In this document: positions 48,055 through 58,425 of the stretch, piece after piece
Layout of the letters: every line of letters starts with the position of its first letter
Numbering within the stretch: position 1 is the stretch's first letter
Assembly (NCBI GenBank): GCA_025765615.1
Contig: JAIVFJ010000056.1
Location: forward strand, 186,001 to 250,000
Direction of reading: 5' to 3'
Source: Zopfochytrium polystomum
Taxonomy: Eukaryota; Chytridiomycota; Chytridiomycetes; Chytridiales; Chytridiaceae
Length of the DNA stretch: 64,000 bases
The notes under the pieces: generated by a model
What the model was told of the DNA's origin: nothing
The model's input: the letters and a program-made list of their open reading frames with translations, nothing else
Databases searched by the model: none
Program-made: the position numbers and the translations under genes

Positions 48055-49165
48055 ATGCAGAGACTTAAAAATAGCTCCTCTTCCTCCTCCTCTTCCTCCT
48101 CCTCCTCCCCGTCGTTCGCTTTGTCCCCGTCGGCGGCGGCAACGGCGACGGCAGCGGGACTCGCAGCGCTGGTGGCCGATGCCTCCTTGCCCACCACAAC
48201 GCCCGGCGTCGGACCCTTGCCCTCGCCTACATTGTTGCGGCCGCGCCACTACTGCAGCCTGCTCACTATGCGAATCCGCTCCCCGCCGGTTCGCAGTGCG
48301 CCAGCCGTCGTTGCCGCCGCGGCCGCCGCAGTGAAAGCGCCGTTCTTGCTCTGGCGCGGCGGCGGCGGCCACGGAGAACTGGCAGTCCCCACCAACACCT
48401 TGCGACAAGCCGCTACAGCCGCCCGGCCAGTCTATCCCCCGCCACCGGCGCTGCCGCCGCTCCCAGTTCTGCTTGCGTTTCCCGGGACACCCGCTGCTCG
48501 AGTCGATGCGCCGCCGCCGCCGTGGACCCGGTCCCCGCTCCCTCGTCAGCCACAAGTACCCGCCACGACGGGAACACCTTCCAAGTCTTTACCTTCGCCG
48601 CTGCCGTCGACGACGTTATCGCCGCCGCCGCCGCCGCGCGCCACGTCTGCAACGGCGGCCTTTGAGCGCACGCCCTTCCACATCCTACCCCCGGCGCTCC
48701 GCACCGCGACAATGTCCTCCGCCGCGCAGCTCGTCCTCCCGGCGCCCCTCGGCGCCCTCGTCTCCGCGCGGCTGGCGCTGCTCGCTGCCGCCCACCGCCT
48801 GCAGGCCGACACTCGCGCCGCGCCCGTGTCCACGCCCGACACTGGCCCGGGCACGCCCCCCGCGCCCGCTGGCCGACGTGCTTGCGGACGTCGACCTGCT
48901 CCGCGCGCGCGTCATGGACCTCGGCACGGGCGTGCTGCGCGGCGGGCTACGCGACTTTACGTGGGGGCTTGAGCCCAGCGCCGGGCTGGTCGGCGAGGCC
49001 GAGGCCCGCGAGCAGGTGCTGGCCGAGCTGGAGGACGTGTGCGACGGGTTGAGGAGGGAGGTTGGGCAGCTGGTCGTGATTGGGTTCGAGATGCGGAGGA
49101 GCACGAGGGCGCGAGGAGGAGGAGGAGGAGGAGGAGGGGGAGGTGGTTGCGAGGCAAAACAATAA
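48055..49165 (+). CDS. Low-complexity protein with helical C-terminus; one frame break
   Basis: ATG 48055-48057 opens a Ser/Pro/Ala-rich frame. Its later part looks like real protein (PFHILPPALRTATMSSAAQL, LGALVSARLALLAAAHRLQA). At about 48855-48880, in a C-rich run, the sensible sequence moves to the next frame (PLADVLADVDLLRARVMDLG, AREQVLAELEDVCDGLRREV, QLVVIGFEMRRSTRA), which ends at TAA 49163-49165. The C-terminal part is alpha-helical and heptad-like, so a coiled coil is possible. I read this as one gene with a one-base error. Function unknown. It shares a divergent promoter region with RasGEF and has AATAAA 67 bases after the stop. Confidence 0.5.
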
Positions 49166-49231
49166 GGAATTATCAAGTTATTAGGGGTTTTCGGGTTTTG
49201 GGTGGTCGCTGTGAGGAAGGCGCTCTTTATT

Positions 49232-49237
49232 AATAAA
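49232..49237 (+). terminator. Poly(A) signal AATAAA
   Basis: Exact AATAAA 67 bases after the stop codon of the preceding gene, inside an AT-rich stretch. Confidence 0.5.
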
Positions 49238-49305
49238 GGTGTTTGGCTGACTAATACAGCTGAGCTTCATATGAAATGAAAAATAGGGATGTGTGGTGTG
49301 TGATG

Positions 49306-49773
49306 TCATTCATTCCGAGCCTGCACCACAAGGGTGGTGGCTGTGCCTTCTAACGCGATGACGCCAGCAGCGGAATTGTTTGAGAGCGTGACGTCACTAT
49401 CGCTCGGGAAAATGAATATGTTTAAGGTTTCCGAAATCGATGGGCGGTCCCCCCCCGCAGCGGGGGTTTTGCAGGGGAAACGGCCGGGTCCGATTGACTG
49501 GCCTTTGGACTGGCGCAAACGCACTGTTGGGTGATCGACGACCAACCGACGAAGGAAAAGAAAAAGAAGAGTCTGTCGGCAGATGACCCTGTCGCGTCGC
49601 AGCGTGCGGCAAGAACGGCCGCAACTGTTCTCCACAGTCTTTTTTTCACAATAAAGCAAGCGCAGACAGTGCATTGAGGGGCGGCTCGAGGCCTCCTCCG
49701 GACTCCGGCCCGAGAAAGGCGTCATTGCGGAACAAACTGTTTTATTAATTACCAACTCGGACCGATCGCTCAT
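49306..49773 (-). CDS. Possible 155-residue hypothetical protein
   Basis: An ATG-initiated frame in moderately GC DNA, not obviously a shadow of another gene. The C-terminal third (LNIFIFPSDSDVTLSNNSAA, GVIALEGTATTLVVQARNE) has a beta-strand-like pattern. The middle is basic with several Cys. No family recognised, and no intron needed. It may be chance; the weak point is the absence of any conserved motif. Confidence 0.25.
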   Translation of the reverse strand: MSDRSELVINKTVCSAMTPFSGRSPEEASSRPSMHCLRLLYCEKKTVENSCGRSCRTLRRDRVICRQTLLFLFLRRLVVDHPTVRLRQSKGQSIGPGRFPCKTPAAGGDRPSISETLNIFIFPSDSDVTLSNNSAAGVIALEGTATTLVVQARNE

Positions 49774-50729
49774 TGCCGCTTAAGACGACGATGACGTCGG
49801 TGTGTTGCTTTCAATTTTTCATTATTGATACAGAAGCTCGCTCCTTCATTGGTCCGTACTTCATCAGGCGACTGTAACATTTAATTATCCATGAATTATT
49901 CTCTTTCTGTTTTTCTACTTTTTTTTCTGGGCTTCCTTTTTATTCTTTCTTTGTTCTTGTAAATTTTTGTGGTTTCCTTTTTCGGCCAGGCGCCGACGGA
50001 CCGGGGCGTCCTGTGTTTCTGTCTTGCCTCTTTCCTTTCCAGAAAGAAAAAATAGAATGTAGGAACAAACGAAAAGAAAACACAAAAAAAGAAAAGAAAT
50101 TCTCTCCTGTCTGCTGTCGCGTCACCCTCGCACAAACCGAAAAAAAAGAAAGACAATAATGAACAGCAACAACCAAATAAGGGCAACCACGGCGGAAAAA
50201 AACCTTATTTTTCAGGATTTGGAATGGAAATGACCAAAAAGCCAAAAAACCAAAACCCCCTCCCACGGGCCATCGATCGCCTCAATGCGCGGCAAAGAAG
50301 AACAAAAAAAAAAATAAAAAAGAAGAAAGCGTGGAGTATACGCACACACAAACACGCAAAAACAACAACAAAACCGACAAAAACGAGAAAATAGCCGAAA
50401 CTCAAACCCCCGCCGCCCTCCACAAACAGGGAGATGCATATAAAGCTCCGGCCGCGTTTGGCGTCAGCCGCCCCACTCGCTTTCAGACCCACTCTCTCTC
50501 TCTCGCCCTCCATCTCTCCCATTCACTCTCTCTACGCGCTCCCTGCCTCCCGCCGCTCGACCGTGCTGCCAAGCAGAAGGAGCCAGCACACGACAGACAG
50601 ACGCAGGCGAGAGAGCCCCTCGGCCTTGGCCCCACCCTCCCAACAACAGCAACAATAACTACAACAACATCAACAAGAACACAACAACAGCACCCACACT
50701 TTCTCTTGCACGCGCATACCGCGAGCCAA
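49774..50729. other. Intergenic region upstream of the zinc-finger gene
   Basis: Mostly A-rich or T-rich DNA without a gene. It ends in a TATA box and a CT-rich leader before the start codon at 50730. A TGACGTCG site, CRE-like, lies at about 49792-49799. Confidence 0.4.
50439..50444 (+). promoter_or_regulatory. TATA box of the zinc-finger gene
   Basis: TATAAA within GCATATAAAGC, 286 bases upstream of the start codon and followed by a CT-rich tract at 50490-50530, the same arrangement as in the GDSL lipase gene. Confidence 0.5.
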
Positions 50730-52683
50730 ATGACAGAGGACAACGACAGCAACCGGATCGCCCTTCCGGACACTGCCTCGCCCGTCGATTTCACAACGCT
50801 CCCCGCAACGCCGGCCCCGTCCGAAGCCGCTGCCACGACCCCTCTCACCGAGAGCGGAACCGTGGATATGAAAGAGCCCGCTCACGCCGCCGCCGCCGCC
50901 TCCACCCTTTCCTTTGCCGCCGCGCCACAAACGCTCATGTCCTCCAACACTCTTTTCTCCGTCCCGCCAACAGCTGCAGCAGCATCGGCAGTCACAGCGC
51001 GCTTTGCGGACCCACACAGCTCTTTCTCTTCGTCTTCCTCCTCCGCCTTCTTCCCCGCGTTCTTCCCGATCGCGACCCCAACCCAATCCCTTTCTCCCAC
51101 CGCCGCCGCTTTCTTCTCATTGTCCGACGGTTTGACAGCGGCGACGGCGCCGCTGTCAAACCAGCCCCTCCAGATCCTGGACATGCTGTACCCGACGCCC
51201 AACGCCGCCGCCATCGCGGCCGTGCGCCACGACGCTGACGTCATGCACGCCACCAATGACGCGGACGCGGACCCCTTCGCTGCCGCTACGGCCGCTGCCG
51301 CCGCCGCGATGTACTTGGACCCTTTCGCAATGGACTATGGGTCTGCGCTCCTCTGCGGTAAGTTTGAGCTGTTTACAGCAAAAATTTTTTTGCTCTTTCG
51401 GGGTTTGTTTCTGTTTCTTTGTTTTTTCTTATCGGGAGTGGAGTGGCCCGCCGATCATCGCGTTTTTCCGTCAGCCTGTCGCTGCCGCATATGCGCCTTG
51501 TCTCTCTGTCGCCCTTTCTCTGTTTGTCTCTCCCCTTGCTGCATTGACTGACGTCACTCGCTCCAGACGCGATCGCCACCGACTATGAGTCTTCATCATC
51601 GTTGTCGTCATCGTCGTCATCGTCGTCGTCGCCCCCACTTGTTGGCACCCTCGACTCCGCCGCCGCCGCTGCCTCGTACCTCGCTGCTGCGGCTGCTTCC
51701 GCCGCCACCAATACCACCACCAAAACTGCAGCCGCTGCCGCCGCACTACCGCTGTTCTCGTCGTACCCTGCCTTCTCTTACTCCTCCTCCTACTCTTCCT
51801 CGTCATCTTACTCCTGCCCTTCCTCATACTCCTCCGCCTCCTCGTCGCCGTCGCCGTCACCGTCCGCAATGTCACTGTCGCTGTCTTCGCCGTTCGGTGC
51901 CACACTCGAAGTCGACGGACGACTCCAACAGCATCAATATCACAACAACAACCACCACCACTACCACCGCCCCACCAGCCCGTCTTCATCGCCGTTCGAC
52001 GACCTCCACCTGTACGCGCCGTCGCTCGCCATCTCCGCACCCGCCTCTCTCACCGCCCTCTCCTCCGCACCGCAACTCAGCGCCTTCGCTCACACAATCT
52101 CGACATCCACCTCGCCGACCACCCCAACCCCGTCATCCCACCCCTCCTCACCACCCCCAACACCGTCCTTTACCTCCGCCGCTGCCCCGTCCGTCTCCTC
52201 CTCCACCGTTTTCTTCCGCCCGCCAAACCCCACGCGCTCCCCTCGAGTTCCACCACCACCACCTCGACCACTTCAGCGACTGGGCCGCCCTGCCCAGCGT
52301 GCGCGCGACTCCCGCGTCCGCCGCCGCCGCCACCGCACCAACACGCTCCTCCCCCTACTCCTACTCCCCCTCCTCGCGCCCGCGCAGCCCCACGGCAGCC
52401 GCCGCGGCCGCCGCCGACGCCGAAAAAACGCCTTCCCCCGCGCACCTCCCACTACGCCTGCAACCTCTGCCCCGCCCGCAAGGTCTACCGCAATCTCAAC
52501 GGCCTCAAGTACCACGCGCGGATCCACCACCCGAAAAACGACTTTCACCTCGAGGTGCGCGACTGGAAGATTTGGGAGTGCAGGCTCGGCGCGACGGGCG
52601 ACGGGTCAAACGAGTCGGCGGCGGCGGCAGCTGCGGCCGCGGCTGCGGCGGCGGCGGCGGCGCGGGCGAGGAGGAAGTCGTGA
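50730..52683 (+). CDS. C2H2 zinc-finger protein with Sfp1/JAZF1-type finger; two frame breaks
   Basis: Exon 1 (50730-51357) and exon 2 (from 51567) join in phase 1. The N-terminal 450 residues are Ala/Ser/Pro-rich with poly-Ser and His-rich stretches, typical of fungal transcription regulators. The meaningful frame then shifts twice: near 52230 to a frame reading FHHHHLDHFSDWAALPS, and near 52440 to one reading YACNLCPARKVYRNLNGLKY followed by HARIHHPKNDF. The last is a C-x2-C-x14-H-x3/4-H finger whose NLNGLKYH core matches the Sfp1/JAZF1 finger group. It continues LEVRDWKIWECRLG and a poly-Ala tail to TGA 52681-52683. Both shifts occur in C-rich runs, so base-count errors are the simplest reading. 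Probable nuclear regulator; targets unknown. Confidence 0.7.
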
Positions 52684-53849
52684 AAAAAAAGGGAGAGAGA
52701 GAGAGAGAGTGAGAGAGGCCCCTGGAAAGATTCCGCTCCCCGCCTCTCTCGGATACCTGTGATATCTGGACAAGCACCCTCTCTTACGCCGCGCAACCTG
52801 TTATCCCCCCTCTTCCCTGACTACCCCCCTCTCGACGTTACCCACGCATTCGCCTATCCCCTCACTTCCTTTTGCTTTTGCTTATTCAATCAACCTGGGT
52901 CCTTCCTTTTTTTCCAATTTCTTTTCTTTTCAATTTTCGGTATTTCCCCAATTTTTAATGCGCAGTCCGTCCCCAGTTTGTCCCCACCCTGGTACCTGCG
53001 GGCCAAGTGTCGCTATTCCCCTTGTTATCGACATACTAATTTTCTTGTTGAAACGCCTGTTTTTGGATTTGGGCGGAAGCGCACTACGCATTTTCGCTCG
53101 CTTTCTCTCTCGTTCCATTTCCCTCGCCCCCTACCCACGCCGGCCGCCGCTCCTTGCTTTCGTTGTATCGCCTTCACTCCTCCTCCCTCCTTTCCCTGAT
53201 ATCGGCGCTCTTGATTCCCTCCTCCGTCCCTCTCATCCCAATTTCCATCTCCCTTAATCCAATGTCCTTTTCACCCTTATCCCCTGCGCAACCTCACAAA
53301 GGACCCTTTTTTTTCTTTCTTGCTTCCGTCGCAGTCTTGTCTCCAAAGTTCTTCCGAATGGTTTTCTCCCTCCCGGTTTTGCTACCCCCGCTATTTTCTT
53401 CGCGAGACTCCCATTTGCATTTCCTCTCGTTATTTTCTTCATTGGTCTTCATTTAACAAAACTACTTCGTCTCCTTGCCATTCATTTCCCGTTCCAAACC
53501 TTTCGTCTTCCTTCCCATTCCCTCCTTTTGGCGTTTCCATGCCGCCTTTGCCTTTCAACTCCCATTCTGTTCGCCGTTCTCCCTTGTGTCAGGGGCTGTT
53601 TTTCGATTCTCCCATCGTCATTATACAAGCGCGAACCATTTCTCATTCCCCACCCGACCCTTCGTTTCTTCTGCTAGCCTGTTTTGTTGTGGCTTTGGGT
53701 TGATTTCTTCTTGTTTGGAGTTTTGCGATGAATAGGAATGCGAGGTGCAGTGAAAACTTGGCCACAGCCCCGTCCTGAATCAGACCACCACGACGACGAC
53801 GACGCCGACGACGAAGCCTGCCTCCTCCGCGCATTCCGTAGTTACCACA
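52684..53849. other. Intergenic region with an ~850-base pyrimidine-rich tract
   Basis: 52790-53720 is overwhelmingly C and T on the plus strand with almost no purine runs. It carries many short open frames, all composition artefacts. It is the 3' flank of the zinc-finger gene and the 5' flank of the ankyrin gene, both plus. Confidence 0.5.
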
Positions 53850-55527
53850 ATGGTTCTATTGCAAGAGAGAGATCAGACGCCTGGTCTCGACCACACGAGT
53901 GCAAGCGATCCTCCGCTCCAGCGGCGACCCTCGCATTTCCTTCGACCGGTGCTGTCCATCCTGTGCGAGCACCTCGACCCTCGCAGCGACTTCCAGCTCG
54001 CAACGCTGTTCCGCGACGAGTGGCAGCAGAGCCTAGCCTACTTTCGCCTCCACTCTTCCGCCTACGCAGCCCGCGCGCTCGATGCAGCCAGCGCCTGCGG
54101 CAACGTCGCGCTGCTGCAGCGCCTGCTCCGCACCAGCCCGACCCTCGCCCGCGCTACATACTCCTCCGACGCGATCCGCCTCGCCTGCCAGAACGGCCAC
54201 ACGGCCGTCTTGCAGTGGTGGCTCGACAGCGGCCTCCCGCTGCGGTACTCCGCCGCCGTCCTCACCGCCGCCGCCGACAAGGGCCACCTCCATGTCCTGG
54301 CCTGGTGGCGCGCCTCCGGCCTCAAGATCCGGCTCAACACCGACGCCGCCGTCCACGCCGCCGCCTGCCGCGGCGACGTCGCCGTGCTCCAGTGGTGCGC
54401 CGACACCCCTGCCCTCCGCCTCTTCTTCGACCGCACCGCCGCCATCGACGGCGCCAGCGCCGCCGGCCACGTCGCCGTCCTCAAGTGGTGGTGGGCCGCA
54501 ACCGCCGCCCTAGCCGACGACGCCGGAGACGGCGGGCCGCCGCCGCTCGGGCGGCAATTTTGCTACTCTGCCGCCCGCCATGGACGGCGCCGCCGAGCGC
54601 GGCCACACCGCCGTGCTGGACTGGTGGCGCGGCAGCGGCCTGCCGCCCCGGTACTCGCGCGCCGCACTGGACGGCGCCAGCGCCCGCGGCGACATGCCCG
54701 TGCTGCGATGGTGGGCCGCCTGCGGCCTGCCGCTCGAGCACTCCGAAGTCGCCGTGGACCGCGCCAGCGAGTTCGGTCGCCTCGACGTGCTGCGTTGGTG
54801 GGCCGCCGTCACCACCGCCATCCCCTCCGCCGACCCCTCCTCCGCCCCCGCCCCCGTCCTCGCTGGCAGCGAAACGCGGCCGCGGCCGCCGCCCCCGCTG
54901 CAGCAGCAGCAGCAGCAGCCGCAACCGCAACCGCCTCAGTTCAAGTACTCTCGCGCCGCCGTCGACGCTGCAAGCTGCAACGGCCACGTCGACGTGCTGC
55001 AGTGGTGGCGGGACTCTGGCCATCGGCTCCGCTACTCGACGGACGCCGTCGACGACGCCAGCTACGCGGGGCACCTCGCCGTGCTCGAGTGGTGGAGGCG
55101 GCAGGCGACCAGAGACGGCGGCGGCGAGCGGCGGACGCGGCCGCTGCGGATAAAGTACACATACAAGGCCATGGGCGCGCTCGACAAGGCCGAGCACGTC
55201 GCCGTGCTCGACTGGTGGAAGGCGAGCGGCCTCCCGCTCAAGCTGCCAAACGAGCGCACCCTCGTGTGGAACCGCAACAAGATCAGCGCAAAGGTCATGC
55301 GCTGGTGGCTGGACAATTGGGTGGCCCTGGAGACGCGTGTCGCGAATTATTCTGGGTGCGGCGGCGAGGGTACGCTGCCCCCTGGCTTGAAGAGTATAAA
55401 AGACCTTAGGGCTGTTTGGGGTCGACGGCCCGTGAGCGAGACTCCACCTTCCTCTTCCAGAAGCCATTTGACTCACCAAAGCCCAGCCGCTGTGTTGTGT
55501 GGGGAACAGCTTTCAACAGAGGACTGA
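53850..55527 (+). CDS. Ankyrin-type repeat protein with Trp-Trp signature and F-box-like N-terminus; one frame break
   Basis: ATG 53850-53852. Residues about 30-65 (LRPVLSILCEHLDPRSDFQL) resemble an F-box helix. Then come about 11 repeats of 28-36 residues with the pattern Y-S-x-A-A-[VL]-D-x-A-S-x-x-G-[HD]-x-x-V-L-x-W-W-x-x-S-G-L-P-L, for example GHTAVLQWWLDSGLPLRYS and GHLAVLEWW. At about 54570-54580 the frame changes inside GCCGCCCGCC. Dropping one C keeps the repeat register perfectly, so this is probably a base error. A second frame carries the remaining repeats to TGA 55525-55527, about 557 residues in all. Gln and Ser runs interrupt two repeats. Such F-box/ankyrin proteins usually pick substrates for ubiquitin ligases; that role is inferred. 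Confidence 0.8.
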
Positions 55528-55650
55528 GGAAGGTTGTGGTTGGCGAGGGTTGATATGTTGGCCCCTGTTACTTAGGAGAAGTGCAATGACGCAGCCACTA
55601 TCAAACACTGCTGGTAGTCCCGATCAAAAATTTTGGAAATGCGTCAAATC

Positions 55651-56106
55651 TCAGGTGGTAGTCTGGGCGAAGCACTTCTTCCACAGAAGTGCTTCAGTCC
55701 TAAGTCATTTTCCAAAAGTGAGGGTCACTAGCCAGTCATAGTTGGACTTTGCAGTTCTGCTCAGTCTATCAACTAGCATGTCTCAAACTTGGCACTTTCC
55801 TAACTGAAGGGAGTGCTCTAACCACTGAGCAAGGGAGCCTTGTATCAGCAATTAGAATCGAGACTGACTCTTTCTGTCTGCAATGTTGCCAATAATAAAT
55901 AATAATAAATTAATAAGAAGTAGAGCTCAGAGGCAGACATACAGAGCCACTTAGAGGCCATATGGAAACCCAATAAATAATAAGAGAGCAGGAATCCAAA
56001 CCTAGCCATGTTTTGTCAGCAAAACGCAGGTCAAGACAGGGAGGTAATCCTTGCAATTACTGGTTAAAAAGTGGGTGTACACTTTATTTATTTGAGGTCA
56101 CAGGCT
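55651..56106 (+). repeat. Left arm of a foldback (long inverted repeat) element
   Basis: Matches the reverse complement of 56758-57221. Good blocks are CCACAGAAGTG, TTCAGTCCT, AGCATGTCTCAAACTTGGCA, CTCTAACCACTGAGCAAG and AAAAAGTGGGT plus ATTTGAGGTCACAG, in the same order in both arms. The arms have diverged, with small gaps and AAT-repeat expansions. Confidence 0.75.
55776..55842 (-). other. tRNA-like module in the left arm
   Basis: Read on the minus strand it contains TTGCTCAGTGGTTAGAG, close to the tRNA A box with its D arm, then, at tRNA-like spacing, a CCAAGTTTGAGAC block resembling a B box after CpG loss. It is the inverted counterpart of the module at 57040-57105. A functional tRNA is unlikely. 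Confidence 0.45.
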
Positions 56107-56127
56107 CAACAGACTGTCGTTCTCACA

Positions 56128-56710
56128 CGTTGGTTGAGTGATTGAGTTGTTGCAGCCAGACGCAGCGCAAGCTCAGTCGAGGTGTTTCTGCATGTGAGTT
56201 CGATGCTGATGACCTTCCAACCCCTACATAGTCAAATCCCTTCTCTCTCCTGGCCCTGCCACTGGTGACAACGAGGGTTCCCTCAGTGCCACACGGTGAG
56301 GGGTACTAAGTCGTACCCTGTCTGTCCCACCATGCAACTTACTGCTCCTGTTGCATTTGAGAATAGGTTCCTGTGATAAAAAACCCCTGTTTCCCTCTTC
56401 TCCTTTCTATTCTGTGGTTGTGTTGCACCTTAGGGAGTACCCTTCTGTTTTCCCTTGCACCAGCCTTCAGCCACACAAGTAACTGGTGCTACTGCACTGA
56501 TCTTTCAGAGGATTGTCCCTCTGAATGTTCATTCTTGTGTTTGAAACACCTGTTAAGTAGATCAGTAGGGATACTTTGTGGACTAGGCAAGTAGTAGGGT
56601 TGAAACACCCCCAAGACAACAGCCCAATAAAGTTAGTTTTAGCCTATTATTTGCTTTCCTTCACTCTAGGGCCCAGATCCCTGGGTCAAAGGAGTGAGTA
56701 TAGTCTCACA
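56128..56710 (+). repeat. LTR-like repeat, copy 1 (CpG-decayed)
   Basis: About 580 bases matching 60875-61459 in the same orientation. It contains a TATA-like GATAAAAA and, later, CCCAATAAAGTTAG, so it looks like a U3-R-U5 unit on plus. It fills the loop between the two foldback arms. Nearly every CpG of copy 2 is TpG or CpA here. Confidence 0.75.
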
Positions 56711-56757
56711 GGACTTGTCCCAGGGTTAACGGAGTGTGTGAGGACGACAGGCCATCA

Positions 56758-57221
56758 AGCTGTGACCTCAAATAAAAGAGTGTATACCCACTTTTTCACT
56801 GATGATTGTGAGGATTATCCACCTGTCTCGAAGCGTGTTATACACGCATTCAGCTTGGACTCTGCTGTATATATTATTATTTTATTATTATTGGTCGTCC
56901 ACATAAGCCACCGACTGACACTTGTTGTCGCGCCTACGTCACCTGTCACTATTATTATTTGTGCTATTATTATTATTATTATTATTCTGTACAATGGCTG
57001 CAGACTGAGTGACTCAGTGTTTGCTCAACTGCTGGCATAGGGCTTCCTTGCTCAGTGGTTAGAGTGCTCCCTTCAATTGGGAAGGTGCCAAGTTTGAGAC
57101 ATGCTGACTGTTGGGCTGTAAAGTCCACCATGCCCAGCTAATAACCCCTCACTTTTGGAATGACTAAGGACTGAACCACTTCTGTGGGAGAGGTGCAAAG
57201 TCCAGATGCCCAGCTACCATG
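56758..57221 (-). repeat. Right arm of the foldback element
   Basis: Inverted match to 55651-56106. It begins TGTGACCTCAAATAAAAG and ends near CCAGATGCCCAGCTACCATG, with an (ATT)n expansion at 56875-56990. Confidence 0.75.
57040..57105 (+). other. tRNA-like module in the right arm
   Basis: CTTGCTCAGTGGTTAGAGTG gives an A box and a GCTC/GAGT D stem. CTCCCTTCAATTGGGAAG gives an anticodon-like hairpin with a seven-base loop. AAGTTTGAGAC is a degraded B box. This is the layout of a tRNA-derived SINE head. The T stem is imperfect, so a working tRNA is not claimed. Confidence 0.45.
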
Positions 57222-57745
57222 ATGTAATGCCTCATACGAGTGGTATGAGAAGACAGGGCTTTTCTTTCTCTTTCTGTTGATGATTTTTACTTATTTTTTC
57301 ATTTGGTATTTTCCTTTGTTTTGGCTCTTTTTCTTGTTTTATCTTTTATTTAGTTGTTTGTTTACTGTCTCTCTTTGTGTGTCTTCCTTTCTTTCTGTGG
57401 CTGTGGTGAGTGTCTTCTTGTCTGCACCAATCATTTCTTGCCAGTTCCTCCACCCCCCCTCCACTCTGCTCTGGGGGCTGTCTGCCAAGAAATGGCCCCA
57501 TGATTCTCTGAGCTGTCTCTCTTTGTTGATGGCTCAGCCCCATTTGGTGAATCACCCATCCATTCTGTTCTTTACTGTTTATTTATTGTTTTGTTGTTTT
57601 GTGTGTGTTTTCCCTCCTTTTTCCTCTCCTCCCTGTGATTCCAATCCTCTCCTATTTAAACTGCTGCCCCCCCTTCTTGTTGACTGTGAGAACTGTACCT
57701 GAAGTCCCTTGCCTGCCATTTTCTTCCTGACTGTGTGTATGAGCT

Positions 57746-57831
57746 GGGGGTTGCAATCCCCTGGTGTGTGACAGGAGGTTGAAGTCCTCTTGGCCATCAT
57801 GGCAGTGTGCTGGGTTCAATCCCCAGTGCAC
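57746..57831 (+). repeat. Three consecutive B-box-like hairpins
   Basis: GGGGGTTGCAATCCCC at 57746-57761, GGAGGTTGAAGTCCTCT at 57774-57790 and CTGGGTTCAATCCCCAG at 57810-57826 each form a 4-5 bp stem with a seven-base loop like a tRNA T arm. The third extends to GTGC/GCAC. No full cloverleaf closes around them. Confidence 0.5.
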
Positions 57832-58350
57832 CTCACCATTCTGCATGCTGCTTAGGTTGGACTGGGTAGGAGCCACTTGGTGATGGAAGGATAGAGGGTA
57901 AATCTGTGGTGGTGCCTCTAGGTTCCTTTCAATACATCTAGTCAAATCCAGGTCTCTCAAGGTGATATGAATGAGCTGGCTGGTCAGGTACTGCTGCAGA
58001 AATGGTCTCTCAGGTATGCCCCCATCTCCCTGGTTGTTGGCTCCTGTGGCCTCTGGTGGGCCTGGTCTTCACTGGGTTCAGACCCTCTTTCTCTCAGATT
58101 AATGCCTGTGATGTCATGGTGCCACACTTGTGTGTGGGAGTGTGTCAGGAACAGGGCAGGAGAGGACAAGGCAGACAGGGAACTGAGAGGAGTGATGATT
58201 TTATTGGAAATAATAATTCACTTGAGGGATCCCCCTTTTATACCTCTTGAGAGTGTTCCTTGTCAAGACTCAAAGAAAGTTCCAGAAAGAGCAATTAGTA
58301 ATACAATGATACCAATGATACCAATGACAACAAGACAAGTCAGGAAAGCA

Positions 58351-58425
58351 AAGAAGGTTCCAGAAGGTTCCACAAGGTTCCATGAAGGAATGTTCTAGAA
58401 GGTTCCAGAGGTTTCCAGAGGGTGA
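58351..58425 (+). promoter_or_regulatory. Array of heat-shock-element-like GAA/TTC units
   Basis: The stretch reads aGAAggTTCcaGAAggTTCc, then CAAggTTCcatGAAgg and TTCtaGAAggTTCca. These are alternating GAA and TTC blocks, most of them at the 2-bp spacing of the HSF consensus (nGAAnnTTCnnGAAn). A shorter triplet (GAAAGTTCCAGAAA) lies at 58274-58287. It sits in transposon-like DNA, not next to a host gene. Confidence 0.6.

Noticed and set aside
57040..57831. Functional tRNA genes
   Set aside because: A- and B-box-like pieces occur, but no segment closes all four stems with a CpG-intact T loop.
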